Assembly (NCBI RefSeq): GCF_025997855.1
Contig: NZ_AP026560.1
Span: forward strand, 3,071,461 to 3,135,460
Length of the DNA stretch: 64,000 bases
Direction: 5' to 3'
Source: Deinococcus aetherius
GTDB taxonomy: Bacteria > Deinococcota > Deinococci > Deinococcales > Deinococcaceae
In this document: positions 38,366 to 52,172 of the stretch, piece after piece
How positions within the stretch are numbered: position 1 is the stretch's first letter
How the letters are laid out: each line of letters begins with the position of its first letter
Notes under the pieces: model-generated
What the model saw: the letters and a program-made list of their open reading frames with translations, nothing else
Database searches by the model: none
Told to the model about the DNA's origin: nothing
Program-made: the position numbers and the translations under genes

Positions 38366-38980
38366 GTGAACCCCTCCTTTCCCCTCACGCTCGAATTCAA
38401 GTTCAGCCTCCTGACCGAGCTGCGGGTCACCGACGCGCAGGGCCAGCTCGTCGCGGTCGTGAAGGAGAAGTTCTTCAGCATCCGCGACGAGGTGCGGGTG
38501 TACGCCGACGAGGGCCGCAGGCAGCAGACCCACGGCATCCGTGCCCGGGGCCTGATGGCGGGTGCGCTGGACTGGCGGGCCCGGCGTGAGATTCGGCGGG
38601 TGGACGGCTCCGAGGTCGGCGCCCTTCAGGCTCAGGGTCTGCGCACTCTGTGGGCGGCGAGCTACGAACTCCTCGGGCCGGACGGCCGCCCCGAATTCAC
38701 CATCCGGGACGACCAGCCCTGGATGAGCGTGGTGGAGGGCGTATTCGATGTCATCCCCCTCGTCGGCGACTTGATCGCGCTCGGCTTCGACTACCTCGTC
38801 AATCCCACATATACAGTCACGGACGTCGCCGGGCAACCGGCCTTCCGGGTCCGCAAACGCCGCAGCTTCTTCTCCCGCCGCTTCGTGGTGGAGGAACTGC
38901 GTCCCGTCCGGCCCGAGGAGGCGGAACTCGTGACGCTGGGGCTGATTCAGCTTGTGCTGCGGGAGCGGGAGCGCGGGTAA
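38366..38980 (+). CDS. LURP-one-related / scramblase-like protein
   Basis: A 204-residue protein starting at GTG. It resembles the LURP-one/phospholipid-scramblase tubby-like fold: FKFSLLTELRVTDAQGQLVAVVKEKFFSIRDEVRVY, then RRVDGSEVGALQAQG and a final YTVTDVAGQPAFRVRKRRSFFSRRF. A hydrophobic stretch (FDVIPLVGDLIALGFDYL) is inserted in the middle. Function unknown. It follows fmt by 16 bases and may be in the same transcript. Confidence 0.8.
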   Translation: MNPSFPLTLEFKFSLLTELRVTDAQGQLVAVVKEKFFSIRDEVRVYADEGRRQQTHGIRARGLMAGALDWRARREIRRVDGSEVGALQAQGLRTLWAASYELLGPDGRPEFTIRDDQPWMSVVEGVFDVIPLVGDLIALGFDYLVNPTYTVTDVAGQPAFRVRKRRSFFSRRFVVEELRPVRPEEAELVTLGLIQLVLRERERG

Positions 38981-38983
38981 CCC

Positions 38984-39740
<757 letters not shown>

Positions 39741-39748
<8 letters not shown>

Positions 39749-39920
39749 GGCCCGGGGTGGCGCTGTCCTCCACCTCGTCGCGGTCGCCCTCCGCCGAGTC
39801 CTTGTCGGCGGGGTCTATCCCCGGGTCCTTGCCCCGGTCCTGCTCGGGGATGGGGTGGCTCTGGCCCTCGGCGGGCGAGGTGTTGGCGGGATCGTAGCCC
39901 TGCTTCTGGTCGTCGGTCAT
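39741..39920 (-). CDS. small acidic disordered protein upstream of nth
   Basis: A 59-residue ORF beginning MTDDQKQGYDPANTSPAEGQ. It is nearly all hydrophilic, acidic and Pro/Gly-rich, with no fold signal, and resembles hydrophilin-type or intrinsically disordered proteins. It overlaps the nth start by 8 bases. Module B lies about 77 bases upstream. Its codon use is native-like, which supports coding. Confidence 0.65.
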
Positions 39921-39998
39921 GGGGTCAGCCTGCCCTCCCGGGGTCGGCGGGCGGGCGAGACTCCGGTGAAGGGGCGTTTATGGCCGAGCTACCAGAAG

Positions 39999-40021
39999 AA
40001 AAAAGCCGCCTCTCGGGCGGC
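39999..40021 (-). terminator. intrinsic terminator of module B
   Basis: On the minus strand GCCGCC (40021-40016), loop CGAGA, GGCGGC (40010-40005) and TTTTTT (40004-39999). No annotated minus-strand gene ends here, so its only obvious role is to stop RNA begun at the TATTCT just upstream. Confidence 0.85.
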
Positions 40022-40030
40022 GATGAAAAG

Positions 40031-40068
40031 AGAATACGGTGAGATGCATCGGTTGTCAAACGTATGCA
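40031..40068 (-). promoter_or_regulatory. module B: promoter of a tiny terminator-hairpin transcript
   Basis: On the minus strand TGCATA (40068-40063), TTGACA (40059-40054), a 17-base spacer with GCAT in the same relative place as in module A, then TATTCT (40036-40031). Ten bases later the same hairpin starts. A TGCAT/ATGCA inverted repeat flanks the -35. Confidence 0.75.
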
Positions 40069-40123
40069 GCGGCCCCTCCGCCTCCCGCCAGCCCGAAGTC
40101 AAACTCCCGAAAAGAGGAAGCCC

Positions 40124-40747
40124 TTGCAAACACGCAGTCTCGAACTCCCGGAAGTACGACAGGCCCGGCTGGAACGTAGCTTCGAGCTCCACGTCGCCCC
40201 GCTCAACCGCTGGGCCGAGCAGGTCCAGGCCGAAAGCGGGCGCTGGCTTCCCTTCTTCGACCCCGTGGACGGTGGTGTCCTGGCGCGGGTCCTGCTGCTG
40301 CTCGAAACACCCGGCCCGGCCGTAAGCCGTACCCGCTTCGTCTCGATGGACAACCCGGACGGCACGGCGGAGAACCTGCGTTGCCTGCTGCACCTCTCGG
40401 GGCTGCGGCGGCGCGAGGCGGCGATGTGGAACGTCGTGCCGTGGCAGATGAGTGAGAACGGCGTCGTGACCCCCTGGCCAGGGCAGTACGCTGAGGCCGT
40501 TCCCCTTACCCAGTACCTTCTCGGCCTCCTCCCCGACCTCCAGGTGGTCGTGCTCGTCGGGCGCCACGCCGAGAAGGTCTGGCCGCTGGTGGGCTCCCCG
40601 CTCCCCGCCCTCGTCTGCCCGCATCCCAGCCCACAGAACGTCAACCCGAGGCGGGAGGCAGCTACCCTGGCGCTCGGCACCCTGGTCGAGGCCCACAGGA
40701 CCGTCTCCGGGACGAGGAAAGGGGCCATCCCCGCCTCCGAGGAGTAG
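40124..40747 (+). CDS. uracil-DNA glycosylase family protein
   Basis: A protein of about 207 residues resembling the UDG superfamily: [26 protein letters not shown] with a putative catalytic region, [14 protein letters not shown], and a C-terminal loop [13 protein letters not shown]. The UDG family usually has GxDPY and HPSP; here the first is FFDPVDGG, so activity is not certain. A TTG start (40124) with AGAGGAAG upstream is preferred over an ATG at 40064 lacking one. Its role is DNA repair, or an atypical homologue. Confidence 0.78.
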   Translation: MQTRSLELPEVRQARLERSFELHVAPLNRWAEQVQAESGRWLPFFDPVDGGVLARVLLLLETPGPAVSRTRFVSMDNPDGTAENLRCLLHLSGLRRREAAMWNVVPWQMSENGVVTPWPGQYAEAVPLTQYLLGLLPDLQVVVLVGRHAEKVWPLVGSPLPALVCPHPSPQNVNPRREAATLALGTLVEAHRTVSGTRKGAIPASEE

Positions 40748-40767
40748 CCCCTGGACCTCCATGCGCC

Positions 40768-42177
<1,410 letters not shown>

Positions 42178-42261
42178 GGAGTCAGTGTAACGGGGGGCTC
42201 CGAGGAGGCGGGCGTCACGGTCAGGGAGACGGGACGGTGAGGACTCGCCAGGGGATCAGCC

Positions 42262-42801
42262 TCAGAACACGCAACGGCTCGCGTTGGCGGGCCACTCCAG
42301 AGAGAGCCCCGGGGCTTCCCTGTCCGCCACATTCAGCCCCTCGCGCCCGCTCCACTCCAGATGCAGGGGGCCCACCCGTGTGGACTGCCAGCCCAGCTCG
42401 GCCTGCCAGTTCCTGCCCGCCAGCGCCCGAAGAGCGTCGAGTTGCCCTGCCGTCACGCCGACGAAGCAGCGGGCAGCTATCCCACGGGCCAGCCGGGTCA
42501 ACACCTCCCGGTCCAGGACGGTGACAAGTGGGCGGTCCACCCACAACAGGGAAGTATTGACGGCGCCGCTCCCTTCGGTGGCGCCCAGCGAGACCCGTAC
42601 CTGAACGGCTGCACCCGCCTCTCTGATCGTCACCAGATGCGTATAACCCTCTTTGCCCAGCCGTCCTTGGGGAACCTCGAAGACCCTGACCACTCCCGGG
42701 ATGCCACGCAACGCCTCCAGCCGGGTCAGCGGTTCCATTCCCCCGGCCGAGGCCAGACCCCAGAGGGCGAGGGGCAAAGCCGCCAATCGCTTCAGACGCA
42801 C
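42262..42801 (-). CDS. exported protein of unknown function
   Basis: A 179-residue protein with a signal peptide (basic RLKRLAALPLALWGLASAGG). The mature domain is mixed alpha/beta (YTHLVTIREAGAAVQVRVSLGA, GPLHLEWSGREGLNVADREAPG). No family recognised. The start is a GTG at 42801, chosen for the signal peptide; no good ribosome binding site is seen. It follows the MFS gene by 49 bases on the same strand. Confidence 0.65.
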   Translation of the reverse strand: MRLKRLAALPLALWGLASAGGMEPLTRLEALRGIPGVVRVFEVPQGRLGKEGYTHLVTIREAGAAVQVRVSLGATEGSGAVNTSLLWVDRPLVTVLDREVLTRLARGIAARCFVGVTAGQLDALRALAGRNWQAELGWQSTRVGPLHLEWSGREGLNVADREAPGLSLEWPANASRCVF

Positions 42802-42850
42802 CCGGTCACGGTAACAGGCCAGGAGAGTTCCCCACGCCGCACATGCCCGC

Positions 42851-44137
42851 TCACGCTTCGGCAGGCTGGGCTCTTCCGGGCTCATCGGCGACCGGGCTGG
42901 ATGCACTTCGGTTCCCCGCGAGGGTATGCAGGTCCGGCGGCACCCGCTCCGACAGGGCCACGAGCACCCAGGCGAGGGTTCCGGCAAGCAGCAGAACGGA
43001 GGCCACCCCGAACCACAGGGCCGGGGGGGTGTGGTCGAGCAGCGGCGAGAGGAGGAGCAGGCTGAGGGGCATCCCCAGGGTGGACCCGGTGCCGAGCACG
43101 CTGAACACGCGGCCCAGGTACTCGGCGGGCACCATCCGCTGCATCAGGGTGTTCAGCGGCGTGTTCAGGATGCCGAAGCCGAACCCCAGGAGGACCGCGC
43201 CGGTCAGCAGCACGGGCACGTCGGGCCGCAGGCCCATCACCCCGTAGATCAGGGCGGTGAGGGCGAGTCCGGCGGCGGTCGCCCGTCGGGGCGGCAGTCG
43301 GTTGCCCAGCACGGCGATCAGGGCACCGGAGAGGAGCATCCCCAGGCTCTCCAGGGCGAGGAAGAGGCCGTAGCCCTTCGCCCCTGCCCCCAGCGTCTCC
43401 ATCAGCTTCGGCGTGATCACCGTGACCGGGGCGAGGGTGGCGTTGAGCACCAGGCCGATGCAGGGCACGAGGGTGAGCACCTTTGATCGGCGCATCAGGC
43501 GCAGGCCGCTGAGGACATCGGCGAGCACGCCGGGGCGAGGTCCGCCCGGCTCGACCCGCCCCGGCAAGCGCACCGCCAGCAGCAGCGCCGCCATCACGAA
43601 GAAGCTCACGCCGTCGAGCACGATGGCGACGGGCGGCGAGAAGACCGACACGAGCCAGCCCCCGGCCAGGGTCCCGACGAGCCACGCCCCCTGCCCCACC
43701 CCGCCCAGGAGTCCGTTCGCGCGGGCAAGTTCGGCGGGCGGCACGAGGCCGGGCACAGCGGCACTCCCCGCCGGGCCCGCGAAAATGCCCGCGAACCCCG
43801 TTAGCAGGGCGGCCCCGTTCACCACCCACAACGGCACCTCCCCCCAGGCGAGCGCGAGGCCGCCGACAAGCACCTGAAGGAACCCGCGCGCCACGTCCGC
43901 CCCGATCAGGGGAATTTTCAGGTTCACCCGGTCCACGAGTGCTCCCGCAAAGGGCATCAGCAGGTTGGGGGCCAGCGAGCAGGCGAGGGTCAGCGCCATC
44001 TGGCCCGCCGAGCCCGTCTGGTGCAGCACCAGGAAACTCAGCGCGATGGAGGCGAGCGCCGAGCCGAGCTGCGATTGCCCGGAAGCGAGCAGCCACAGCA
44101 CGAAGCTGCGGTTCCAGAGCGTCGGTGGCAGGTGCAT
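42851..44137 (-). CDS. MFS transporter
   Basis: A 428-residue protein with about twelve membrane segments, of the MFS type with the LMPFAGALVDRVNLKIPL loop between helices 2 and 3, resembling macrolide/bacteriocin-type exporters. Chosen ATG MHLPPTLWNRSF. It is divergent from a winged-helix regulator at 44210, a common regulator/efflux pump pair. Substrate unknown. Confidence 0.9.
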   Translation of the reverse strand: MHLPPTLWNRSFVLWLLASGQSQLGSALASIALSFLVLHQTGSAGQMALTLACSLAPNLLMPFAGALVDRVNLKIPLIGADVARGFLQVLVGGLALAWGEVPLWVVNGAALLTGFAGIFAGPAGSAAVPGLVPPAELARANGLLGGVGQGAWLVGTLAGGWLVSVFSPPVAIVLDGVSFFVMAALLLAVRLPGRVEPGGPRPGVLADVLSGLRLMRRSKVLTLVPCIGLVLNATLAPVTVITPKLMETLGAGAKGYGLFLALESLGMLLSGALIAVLGNRLPPRRATAAGLALTALIYGVMGLRPDVPVLLTGAVLLGFGFGILNTPLNTLMQRMVPAEYLGRVFSVLGTGSTLGMPLSLLLLSPLLDHTPPALWFGVASVLLLAGTLAWVLVALSERVPPDLHTLAGNRSASSPVADEPGRAQPAEA

Positions 44138-44186
44138 GGGTCGAGTATGAGGAAGGGCTACTTGAAGGAACATACGCCTTTCGGAG

Positions 44187-44203
44187 TAGGAAGCTCCTAA
44201 GCT
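44187..44203 (+). promoter_or_regulatory. leaderless promoter with inverted-repeat operator
   Basis: TAGGA-AGC-TCCTA (44187-44199) overlaps a TAAGCT -10 box (44198-44203) that lies six bases before the regulator ATG. The repeat lies in the 72-base divergent gap and could let the regulator control itself and the MFS gene. Confidence 0.5.
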
Positions 44204-44209
44204 GGGTCC

Positions 44210-44842
44210 ATGTCCGGGGAGCCCGAGAGGGTGGCGAACAGCGCGCAGGCCGCCCTGTTGCTCGACGTAGGGTTACGCCCGCTCCTGGACCTGCTGATCC
44301 AGCGCCCGCGCTCGGTGGGTGAGGTGGCGCAGAGCTTGGGCGTGAGCGTGCAGCGCGCCCACTACCTCGTTGGTAAGCTGGAGAGGGTGGGTGTGGCGGA
44401 AGTGGTCGAGGTCTGCCCCCGGGCTGGCCGCGCGGTGAAACGCTACCGGGTGCTCTCCCGCTGGTTCATTCCCTACGAGGCGACGGGGGCGGAGACGCTG
44501 GAGGCTTTTCTCGACGGACAGATTCTCCCCCGGGTGGAGCGGTTCACCCACCTGAGTGTGGGGCGCTTCCGTGAACTGGACGACCGCTGGGGCTTCTGGC
44601 TGGAGCGGGGGGAGAAGGGCAGCATGCTCAGCATAGGCACGCCCCGCCGCAAGGGCTACGCACTCTTCGGCGGGGACGAGCCCTTCCTCCTGAACATCGG
44701 GGGCCTGCGTCTCACCCGAGAGCAGGCGGGCGAACTCAAGCGGCGGCTTCTGGATGTGATGGAAGAGTTTCAGACCAGGGACAGCCCAGAGAACCCTACC
44801 TATACCTTCGCCCTGATGCTCGTGCGCGGGGAGGTGGAGTGA
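44210..44842 (+). CDS. winged-helix (ArsR-like) transcriptional regulator
   Basis: A 210-residue protein with an N-terminal winged helix ([43 protein letters not shown], about residues 25-67) and a C-terminal domain with [24 protein letters not shown] that may bind a ligand. It is divergent from an MFS pump, with a palindrome in the shared gap. Leaderless start. Likely represses the pump until its ligand appears; the ligand is unknown. Confidence 0.82.
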   Translation: MSGEPERVANSAQAALLLDVGLRPLLDLLIQRPRSVGEVAQSLGVSVQRAHYLVGKLERVGVAEVVEVCPRAGRAVKRYRVLSRWFIPYEATGAETLEAFLDGQILPRVERFTHLSVGRFRELDDRWGFWLERGEKGSMLSIGTPRRKGYALFGGDEPFLLNIGGLRLTREQAGELKRRLLDVMEEFQTRDSPENPTYTFALMLVRGEVE

Positions 44843-44900
44843 AGCACCGCCCCGACTCGCCTCACCGTTCGTTGAGCGTCCCCTTGGCACAATACCCGGC

Positions 44901-45911
<1,011 letters not shown>

Positions 45912-45986
45912 GGGCCACCTCTCCCCTCCCCCGGCCCTCAGCCTGCAGTCACGTTTCGCGGCAGGGACCGTGAGATACTTCGCGCT

Positions 45987-47369
45987 ATGCCCTCTTTTTC
46001 AAGGAGCGCTGCCCGTCGGAGCGCCGCCGTCCTCGTGAGCGTGCTACTGGGGGGTGCGTCCGCGCAGACGAGCATCGACATCCCCGCGCTGCCCCTCCCG
46101 GTCGCCCCGGTCTCCGCGCCGACGCCGCCCCCGGTGCCTGTTCCGGCTCCCGCGCCCGCCCCAGTCCCGGTTCCTGCCGACCCGACGCCCACCCCGGCGG
46201 TTCCAGCGGCGGCGCCCCAGCCCGCCCCGGCGCCTCCTTCCGCACCGGCCCCAGCCCCCGCCCCGCCCGCCCGCCCTGCCCCGACGGCACCGCTGCTCAT
46301 CACCGTGCAGGCCCAGTGGCCCGCGCTGGTGAACGGCAAGAAGACGACGGTGCCCTTCAGCCGCACCCTCACGCTTCCCGGCCCGCGCGTGGCCGAGCTT
46401 CGGGCTCGCGGCACGATCACCGCGAGCCTGGAGGCGGATCTGCGGAAGTTCCTGGCCGACCTGCCCCGTGAGGCCCAGGACGCCCGCTTCGAGAACCAGT
46501 GGGACGGCTGGGCGGTCGTGCAGCGCAATGGCCTGACCGTGGACGAGGCGAAGACTCGCGCCAATGTCCTCGCCGCCCTGAAAGACCCGCGCGCGGTGAA
46601 GGCGAACGTCGCCCTTGCCGGGCAGACCGCGCCCAAGCGGACGCTCGACTACTTCCTGTCGCGCGGGATCACGGTCCATCTGGGCACGGGCGAGACGAAC
46701 TACTACGGCAGCAGCCCCGAGCGCATGACGAATATCCACGTCGGTGCCGTGCGTTTCCGGGACCGCCTGATCGAGCGCCGGGTCGTCTCCTTCAACCAGA
46801 TCGTCGGGCCCGTAACGGCCAGGGGCGGCTTCGTGCCCGGGCTCGTCATCGCCGGGGAGCGCACCGCGAGCGGGCTGGGCGGCGGCATCTGCCAGGTCAG
46901 CACGACGGTCTTCCGCACCCTCTACAACGCGGGCCTGCCCGTGCTGGAGCGCCAGAACCACTCCTACCAGGTCCACTATTACGAGCCGCAGGGCCTCGAC
47001 GCCACGATCTACCAGCCCTTCCTCGACCTGAAGTTCGCCAACGACACGGGCGGCGCCCTGTGGTTCCAGAGCGAGTGGAACGACGAGGAGGCCCGCCTCT
47101 CGGTCCATGTCTTCGGGAAGGCGCGCGACTTCACGGTGGAGGTCGGCACCCCGCGTGTGCTGAAGAGCACGCCCGCCCCCGCCGACCGGATCATCCGGGA
47201 CGCCTCGCTGCCCGCCGGGCAACGCAAGCAGGTGGACTGGGCCGCCCCCGGCGCGGTCATGGAGGTCACGCGCAAGTTCGTCCGGGGCGGCCAGACCGTT
47301 CGGCAGGACACCCTCAAGAGCACCTACCGCCCCTGGCCGAACATCTTCCTGGTCGGCACGCGGCGCTGA
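45987..47369 (+). CDS. exported VanW-family protein with Pro/Ala-rich linker
   Basis: A 460-residue protein: signal peptide (residues 1-26), a low-complexity Pro/Ala linker (about residues 35-102) that may span the cell wall, a folded domain with [20 protein letters not shown], then a VanW domain with [22 protein letters not shown] and [22 protein letters not shown]. VanW is found in peptidoglycan-related proteins of unclear activity. It is convergent with parB across a strong shared hairpin. Confidence 0.88.
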   Translation: MPSFSRSAARRSAAVLVSVLLGGASAQTSIDIPALPLPVAPVSAPTPPPVPVPAPAPAPVPVPADPTPTPAVPAAAPQPAPAPPSAPAPAPAPPARPAPTAPLLITVQAQWPALVNGKKTTVPFSRTLTLPGPRVAELRARGTITASLEADLRKFLADLPREAQDARFENQWDGWAVVQRNGLTVDEAKTRANVLAALKDPRAVKANVALAGQTAPKRTLDYFLSRGITVHLGTGETNYYGSSPERMTNIHVGAVRFRDRLIERRVVSFNQIVGPVTARGGFVPGLVIAGERTASGLGGGICQVSTTVFRTLYNAGLPVLERQNHSYQVHYYEPQGLDATIYQPFLDLKFANDTGGALWFQSEWNDEEARLSVHVFGKARDFTVEVGTPRVLKSTPAPADRIIRDASLPAGQRKQVDWAAPGAVMEVTRKFVRGGQTVRQDTLKSTYRPWPNIFLVGTRR

Positions 47370-47372
47370 GGC

Positions 47373-47418
47373 AAAAGGGCAGGCGGGGGAGAGTGACGAT
47401 GCTCTCCCCCGCCTGCCC
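47373..47418 (-). terminator. 17-bp stem terminator between VanW and parB
   Basis: 47377-47393 pairs perfectly with 47402-47418 over an 8-base loop. On the minus strand it is followed by TTTT, making it a terminator for parB; the stem should also slow or stop the VanW transcript from the plus strand. Confidence 0.85.
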
Positions 47419-47424
47419 CCTGGG

Positions 47425-48999
<1,575 letters not shown>

Positions 49000-49003
<4 letters not shown>

Positions 49004-49734
49004 GTCACCTTCCAGAATAGCGGCTGCTTGTTCGGCACGCCCTCCCGGCGCGGGTAGCGCTCCGGCGTCGGTCCCGTCTTCTCGATCACCACCAGGGTGC
49101 GCGCGTCCCCCAGCACGGGCAGCGCGAAGGCGTCCACCGCCCGCACCTCTCCCCCGACCGCCGCCGCCGCCCGGGTGCCCGCCTCCAGCTCCTCGGGACT
49201 CAGCGCCCCCTTCTGCGCGACGAGCAGGCCGCCCACCGGGAGGAAGGGCAGGGCGAGTTCGGCGAGGATGGGCAGGGCCGCCACCGCCCGCGTGACCACC
49301 CGCTCGTACCCCTCCCGCTGCCCCGGCTCGCGCCCCAGGGCCTCCGCCCGCCCGACAAGCGGTTCCACGTTCGTCAGCCCGAGTTCCCGCGCCGCCCGGC
49401 CCACGAACTCCACCTTTTTCCGGGTCGCGTCCATCGCCGTGATCGCCAACTCCGGGCGCACGATGGCGAGGGGCAGGGCCGGAAAGCCAGCGCCCGTTCC
49501 CAGATCGAGAACCCGCCGTTCACCGCCCAGCCAGCCCCCCCGCAGGCAGGTCAACGAGTCCACGAAGTGTTTGAGGACGATGTCGCGCTCGTCCCGGAGC
49601 GAGGTGAGGTTGACCTGATCCGCCGCCATGACGAGCAGCTGGAGCAACTGCCCGAACACCTCGACCCGTGGGGTCAGATCCAGTTCCAGCGCCGCCGCCG
49701 CCTCCAGCAGGAGTCGTCTTCCCTCGGGGGTCAT
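49000..49734 (-). CDS. rsmG: 16S rRNA (guanine-527 N7)-methyltransferase RsmG
   Basis: Methylates G527 of 16S rRNA. The 244-residue protein has [36 protein letters not shown] (SAM motif I and II) and [17 protein letters not shown], as in GidB. It starts inside the stop of the LAGLIDADG ORF and ends inside the parA start, so the three are tightly coupled. Confidence 0.95.
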
Positions 49735-50051
49735 AGGCCGTACCTCTCCTTCATCGCCCGGTAACGCTCGAACACGTGCTCATCGATCTCCTCCAGCGGC
49801 AGACGGTCGAGGAGGGGAACGATCTGCTCCCGCAACACCTCGCCGCGCGCCATCCACTGAAAATAACGGCGCCCGCCGTGGTCGTACGGTCCATACAGCC
49901 GTGAGCCCGGGCACCACTCCAGCAGCCGCCCGAACAGCCGCTCGTGACGGGTGTGCATCCTCACCGTGACCTGCGGCTGCTTGCCGTCGCCGCCGAAGTG
50001 GCCCTCCCCGATCAGCACGCCCAACAGCACTCCCTCTTCAAAATTACTCAG
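49731..50051 (-). CDS. small single-motif LAGLIDADG-like protein
   Basis: The reading frame contains [17 protein letters not shown], which fits one LAGLIDADG motif, then ...[42 protein letters not shown], in line with the homing-endonuclease core. A CTG at 50051 with GGGGG seven bases upstream gives 106 residues; a GTG at 50030 gives 99 but lies close to its ribosome binding site. It is embedded in the mnmG-rsmG-parAB operon and overlaps rsmG by four bases. No intron or intein is visible, so it may be a domesticated DNA-binding protein. Confidence 0.75.
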   Translation of the reverse strand: MSNFEEGVLLGVLIGEGHFGGDGKQPQVTVRMHTRHERLFGRLLEWCPGSRLYGPYDHGGRRYFQWMARGEVLREQIVPLLDRLPLEEIDEHVFERYRAMKERYGL

Positions 50052-50080
50052 GTGCAGTCCCCCTTATTGTTTCACCGTCA

Positions 50081-50096
50081 AGTTTCTCGTGAAACA
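50081..50096. promoter_or_regulatory. parS-like site 1
   Basis: AGTTTCTCGTGAAACA matches the parS consensus TGTTTCACGTGAAACA at 14 of 16 positions. It lies in the gap between the LAGLIDADG gene and mnmG, upstream of parAB. Confidence 0.75.
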
Positions 50097-50139
50097 GAAG
50101 AGGCGTCAAGCAGAGGACATTGGACGGTTCCAACTTGTT

Positions 50140-51954
50140 TCACTGTCGGGTTTCCCGTGAAACGCCACCTACGCGTCTGACGTGGACAAGCAGAGCGCTC
50201 ACGTCGGCATGACGAACACCGGGGACCCGCGCCGCTTGGTCGACGGTCGCCGGGAGGACACGGCTCAACTTCTCTCGGGCTTCGTTTGAGAGGGCGGGAA
50301 CCTGGGAGAAGTCGACCCCTCGCAGACTGATCTCCCGGGCCCGGGCCTCAGCGGCGAGTTGACGCTCGGCGCGCTCGATGTACCCCGCGTACTTCACCCG
50401 GATTTCCAGGGCCTCGCGCTCCTCCGGCGTCAGAGCAGGAAGCTCCACGCCCAGCGCCTCGACGTCGGTCAGGTTCAACTCGGGGCGGCGCAGCCAGGTG
50501 TCCCCGGTCTGCCCCTGGGCGCGCTGGGTCTGAAGGGCACGGATGCCCCGGACCACCCGGGCGTACTTTTCACGTACCTGGGCTCGCCGGGCCTCATCCA
50601 CCAGCCCAAGCTCGAAGCCCAGCTCGGTCAAACGCTCGTCGGCGTTGTCCTGCCGCACGATCAAGCGGTGTTCCACGCGGCTCGTCATCATGCGGTAGGG
50701 CTCGTCGCTGCCCCTGAAAACCAGATCGTCGAGCAGGACACCGAGGTAGCCCGTTTCACGTGAAATCTGACGCTCCTCCAACCCCAGGGCCCGCCGCGCC
50801 GCCGCCGCTCCCGCCACAAGGCCCTGTGCCGCCGCTTCCTCGTAGCCGCTCGTACCGTTGATCTGACCCGCCGTGAAGACGCCGGGCAGAAGGCGGGATT
50901 CGAGGTTGAGGGTAAGTTCGGTGGAGTCCACCACGTCGTATTCCACGGCATAGGCGTACCGCTGGATGACGGCAGCCTCGAAGCCGGGGAGGGTCCGCAC
51001 GAGCCGGTCCTGAAGGCGGGGCGGAAGGCTGGAACTGAACCCCTGGAGGTACACCTCGCTCGTCTGCACGCCGTCAGGTTCCACGAACAGCAGGTGACGG
51101 TCGTGGTGGCAGAAACGCACGACCTTGTCCTCGATGCTCGGGCAGTAGCGCGGGCCCAGCCCCTCGATGTCCCCGGCGTACATGGGCGACTCGTGAAGGT
51201 TCTCGCCGATCAGGCGGTGCGTCTCGGGGGTGGTGTGGGTCTGCCAGGTCGGGGACTCGGCGGCGCGCAGGCCGGGTTGCCCCGTGAAGCCGCGCGGCTG
51301 GGGATCGGCGGGGATCTCCAGCAGGTCGGCGAAGCGCACCGAGTCGGCGCGGACGCGGGGCGGGGTGCCTGTCTTGTACCGCTTGAGGACGTGCCTGGCG
51401 CGGGCGAGGGGCTGGCTCAGGAAACGGGAGGGCGGCTCCCCCTGACGGCCCTCGGGGCGGGAGTGACGGCCGTACCAGGTGACGGCGCGCATGAAGGTTC
51501 CCGCCGCGATCACCACGCTGCGGGCGGCGAGGCGGCGGCCGTCGGTCGTGACGACAAGCCAGCCACCCCGCCCGTCCGGCTCCAGGTCGGCGGCCTCGCC
51601 ACGGACTACGTCGATCTCCGGGTGTCCCAGAATGACGTCCTGTGCCCGTTCGGCGTAGGCGTCACGCTCGTTCTGCACTCGGAGGGACTGCACGGCGGGC
51701 CCCTTGCTGGCATTCAGGACCCGGGTGTGGATGGCCGTGTCGTCGGCGAGGCGGCCCATCAGCCCTCCGAGCGCCTGAATCTCGAAGACGAGCTGGCTCT
51801 TGCCCGGCCCGCCCACGGCCGGGTTGCAGGGCATCCGTCCTATGGTCGCCGGGTTCCCGACCAGCAGGGCCGTGCGGGCGAATTTTACGGCGGCCCAGGC
51901 GGCCTCCAGGCCCGCGTGCCCCCCGCCAATCACGATCACGTTCCAGCCGCTCAT
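50140..51954 (-). CDS. mnmG: tRNA uridine-5-carboxymethylaminomethyl synthesis protein MnmG (GidA)
   Basis: FAD protein that with MnmE modifies U34 of tRNAs. The 604-residue protein has [20 protein letters not shown], the family signature [33 protein letters not shown] and [19 protein letters not shown]. The C-terminus ends in VSRETRQ, a parS site used as coding sequence. TACACT lies nine bases before the ATG. It heads the mnmG/rsmG/parAB block. Confidence 0.97.
   Translation of the reverse strand: MSGWNVIVIGGGHAGLEAAWAAVKFARTALLVGNPATIGRMPCNPAVGGPGKSQLVFEIQALGGLMGRLADDTAIHTRVLNASKGPAVQSLRVQNERDAYAERAQDVILGHPEIDVVRGEAADLEPDGRGGWLVVTTDGRRLAARSVVIAAGTFMRAVTWYGRHSRPEGRQGEPPSRFLSQPLARARHVLKRYKTGTPPRVRADSVRFADLLEIPADPQPRGFTGQPGLRAAESPTWQTHTTPETHRLIGENLHESPMYAGDIEGLGPRYCPSIEDKVVRFCHHDRHLLFVEPDGVQTSEVYLQGFSSSLPPRLQDRLVRTLPGFEAAVIQRYAYAVEYDVVDSTELTLNLESRLLPGVFTAGQINGTSGYEEAAAQGLVAGAAAARRALGLEERQISRETGYLGVLLDDLVFRGSDEPYRMMTSRVEHRLIVRQDNADERLTELGFELGLVDEARRAQVREKYARVVRGIRALQTQRAQGQTGDTWLRRPELNLTDVEALGVELPALTPEEREALEIRVKYAGYIERAERQLAAEARAREISLRGVDFSQVPALSNEAREKLSRVLPATVDQAARVPGVRHADVSALLVHVRRVGGVSRETRQ
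50149..50164. promoter_or_regulatory. parS-like site 2, inside the mnmG 3' end
   Basis: GGTTTCCCGTGAAACG, 13 of 16 positions against the parS consensus. It encodes the mnmG C-terminus VSRET. A further half-site TGTTTCAC lies about ten bases upstream. Confidence 0.7.
50752..50767. promoter_or_regulatory. parS-like site 3, inside mnmG
   Basis: CGTTTCACGTGAAATC, with the 13-base core GTTTCACGTGAAA perfect. It encodes the ISRET segment of MnmG. Confidence 0.75.
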
Positions 51955-52084
51955 GTCAGCGCGAGTGTAGCAACGGGGGAGAGGCGGTCATTCCCGCCGG
52001 AGTCACGGTGAGGAAGGGGATTGGGGCGGGACAGGGAGCGGCTCCGTTCACCGGGGGCATTCCCGCCTCCCGGCACGGAGCCGC

Positions 52085-52106
52085 TAGAATGCCTAACGAG
52101 CGTTTG
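52085..52106 (+). promoter_or_regulatory. candidate promoter and TetR-type operator of the keto acid dehydrogenase operon
   Basis: TAGAAT (52085-52090) is a -10 candidate, followed at 52093-52106 by CTAACGAGCGTTTG. This matches the CNAACGNNCGTTNG consensus known for PaaR-type TetR repressors of Thermus. A -35 is not clear. Confidence 0.55.
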
Positions 52107-52172
52107 CTAGACAGCCGAGGTCGGGGCACGGGTTTGCGTGTCCCCACCGCCCGACCGCTCAGGAGGCCCGTC

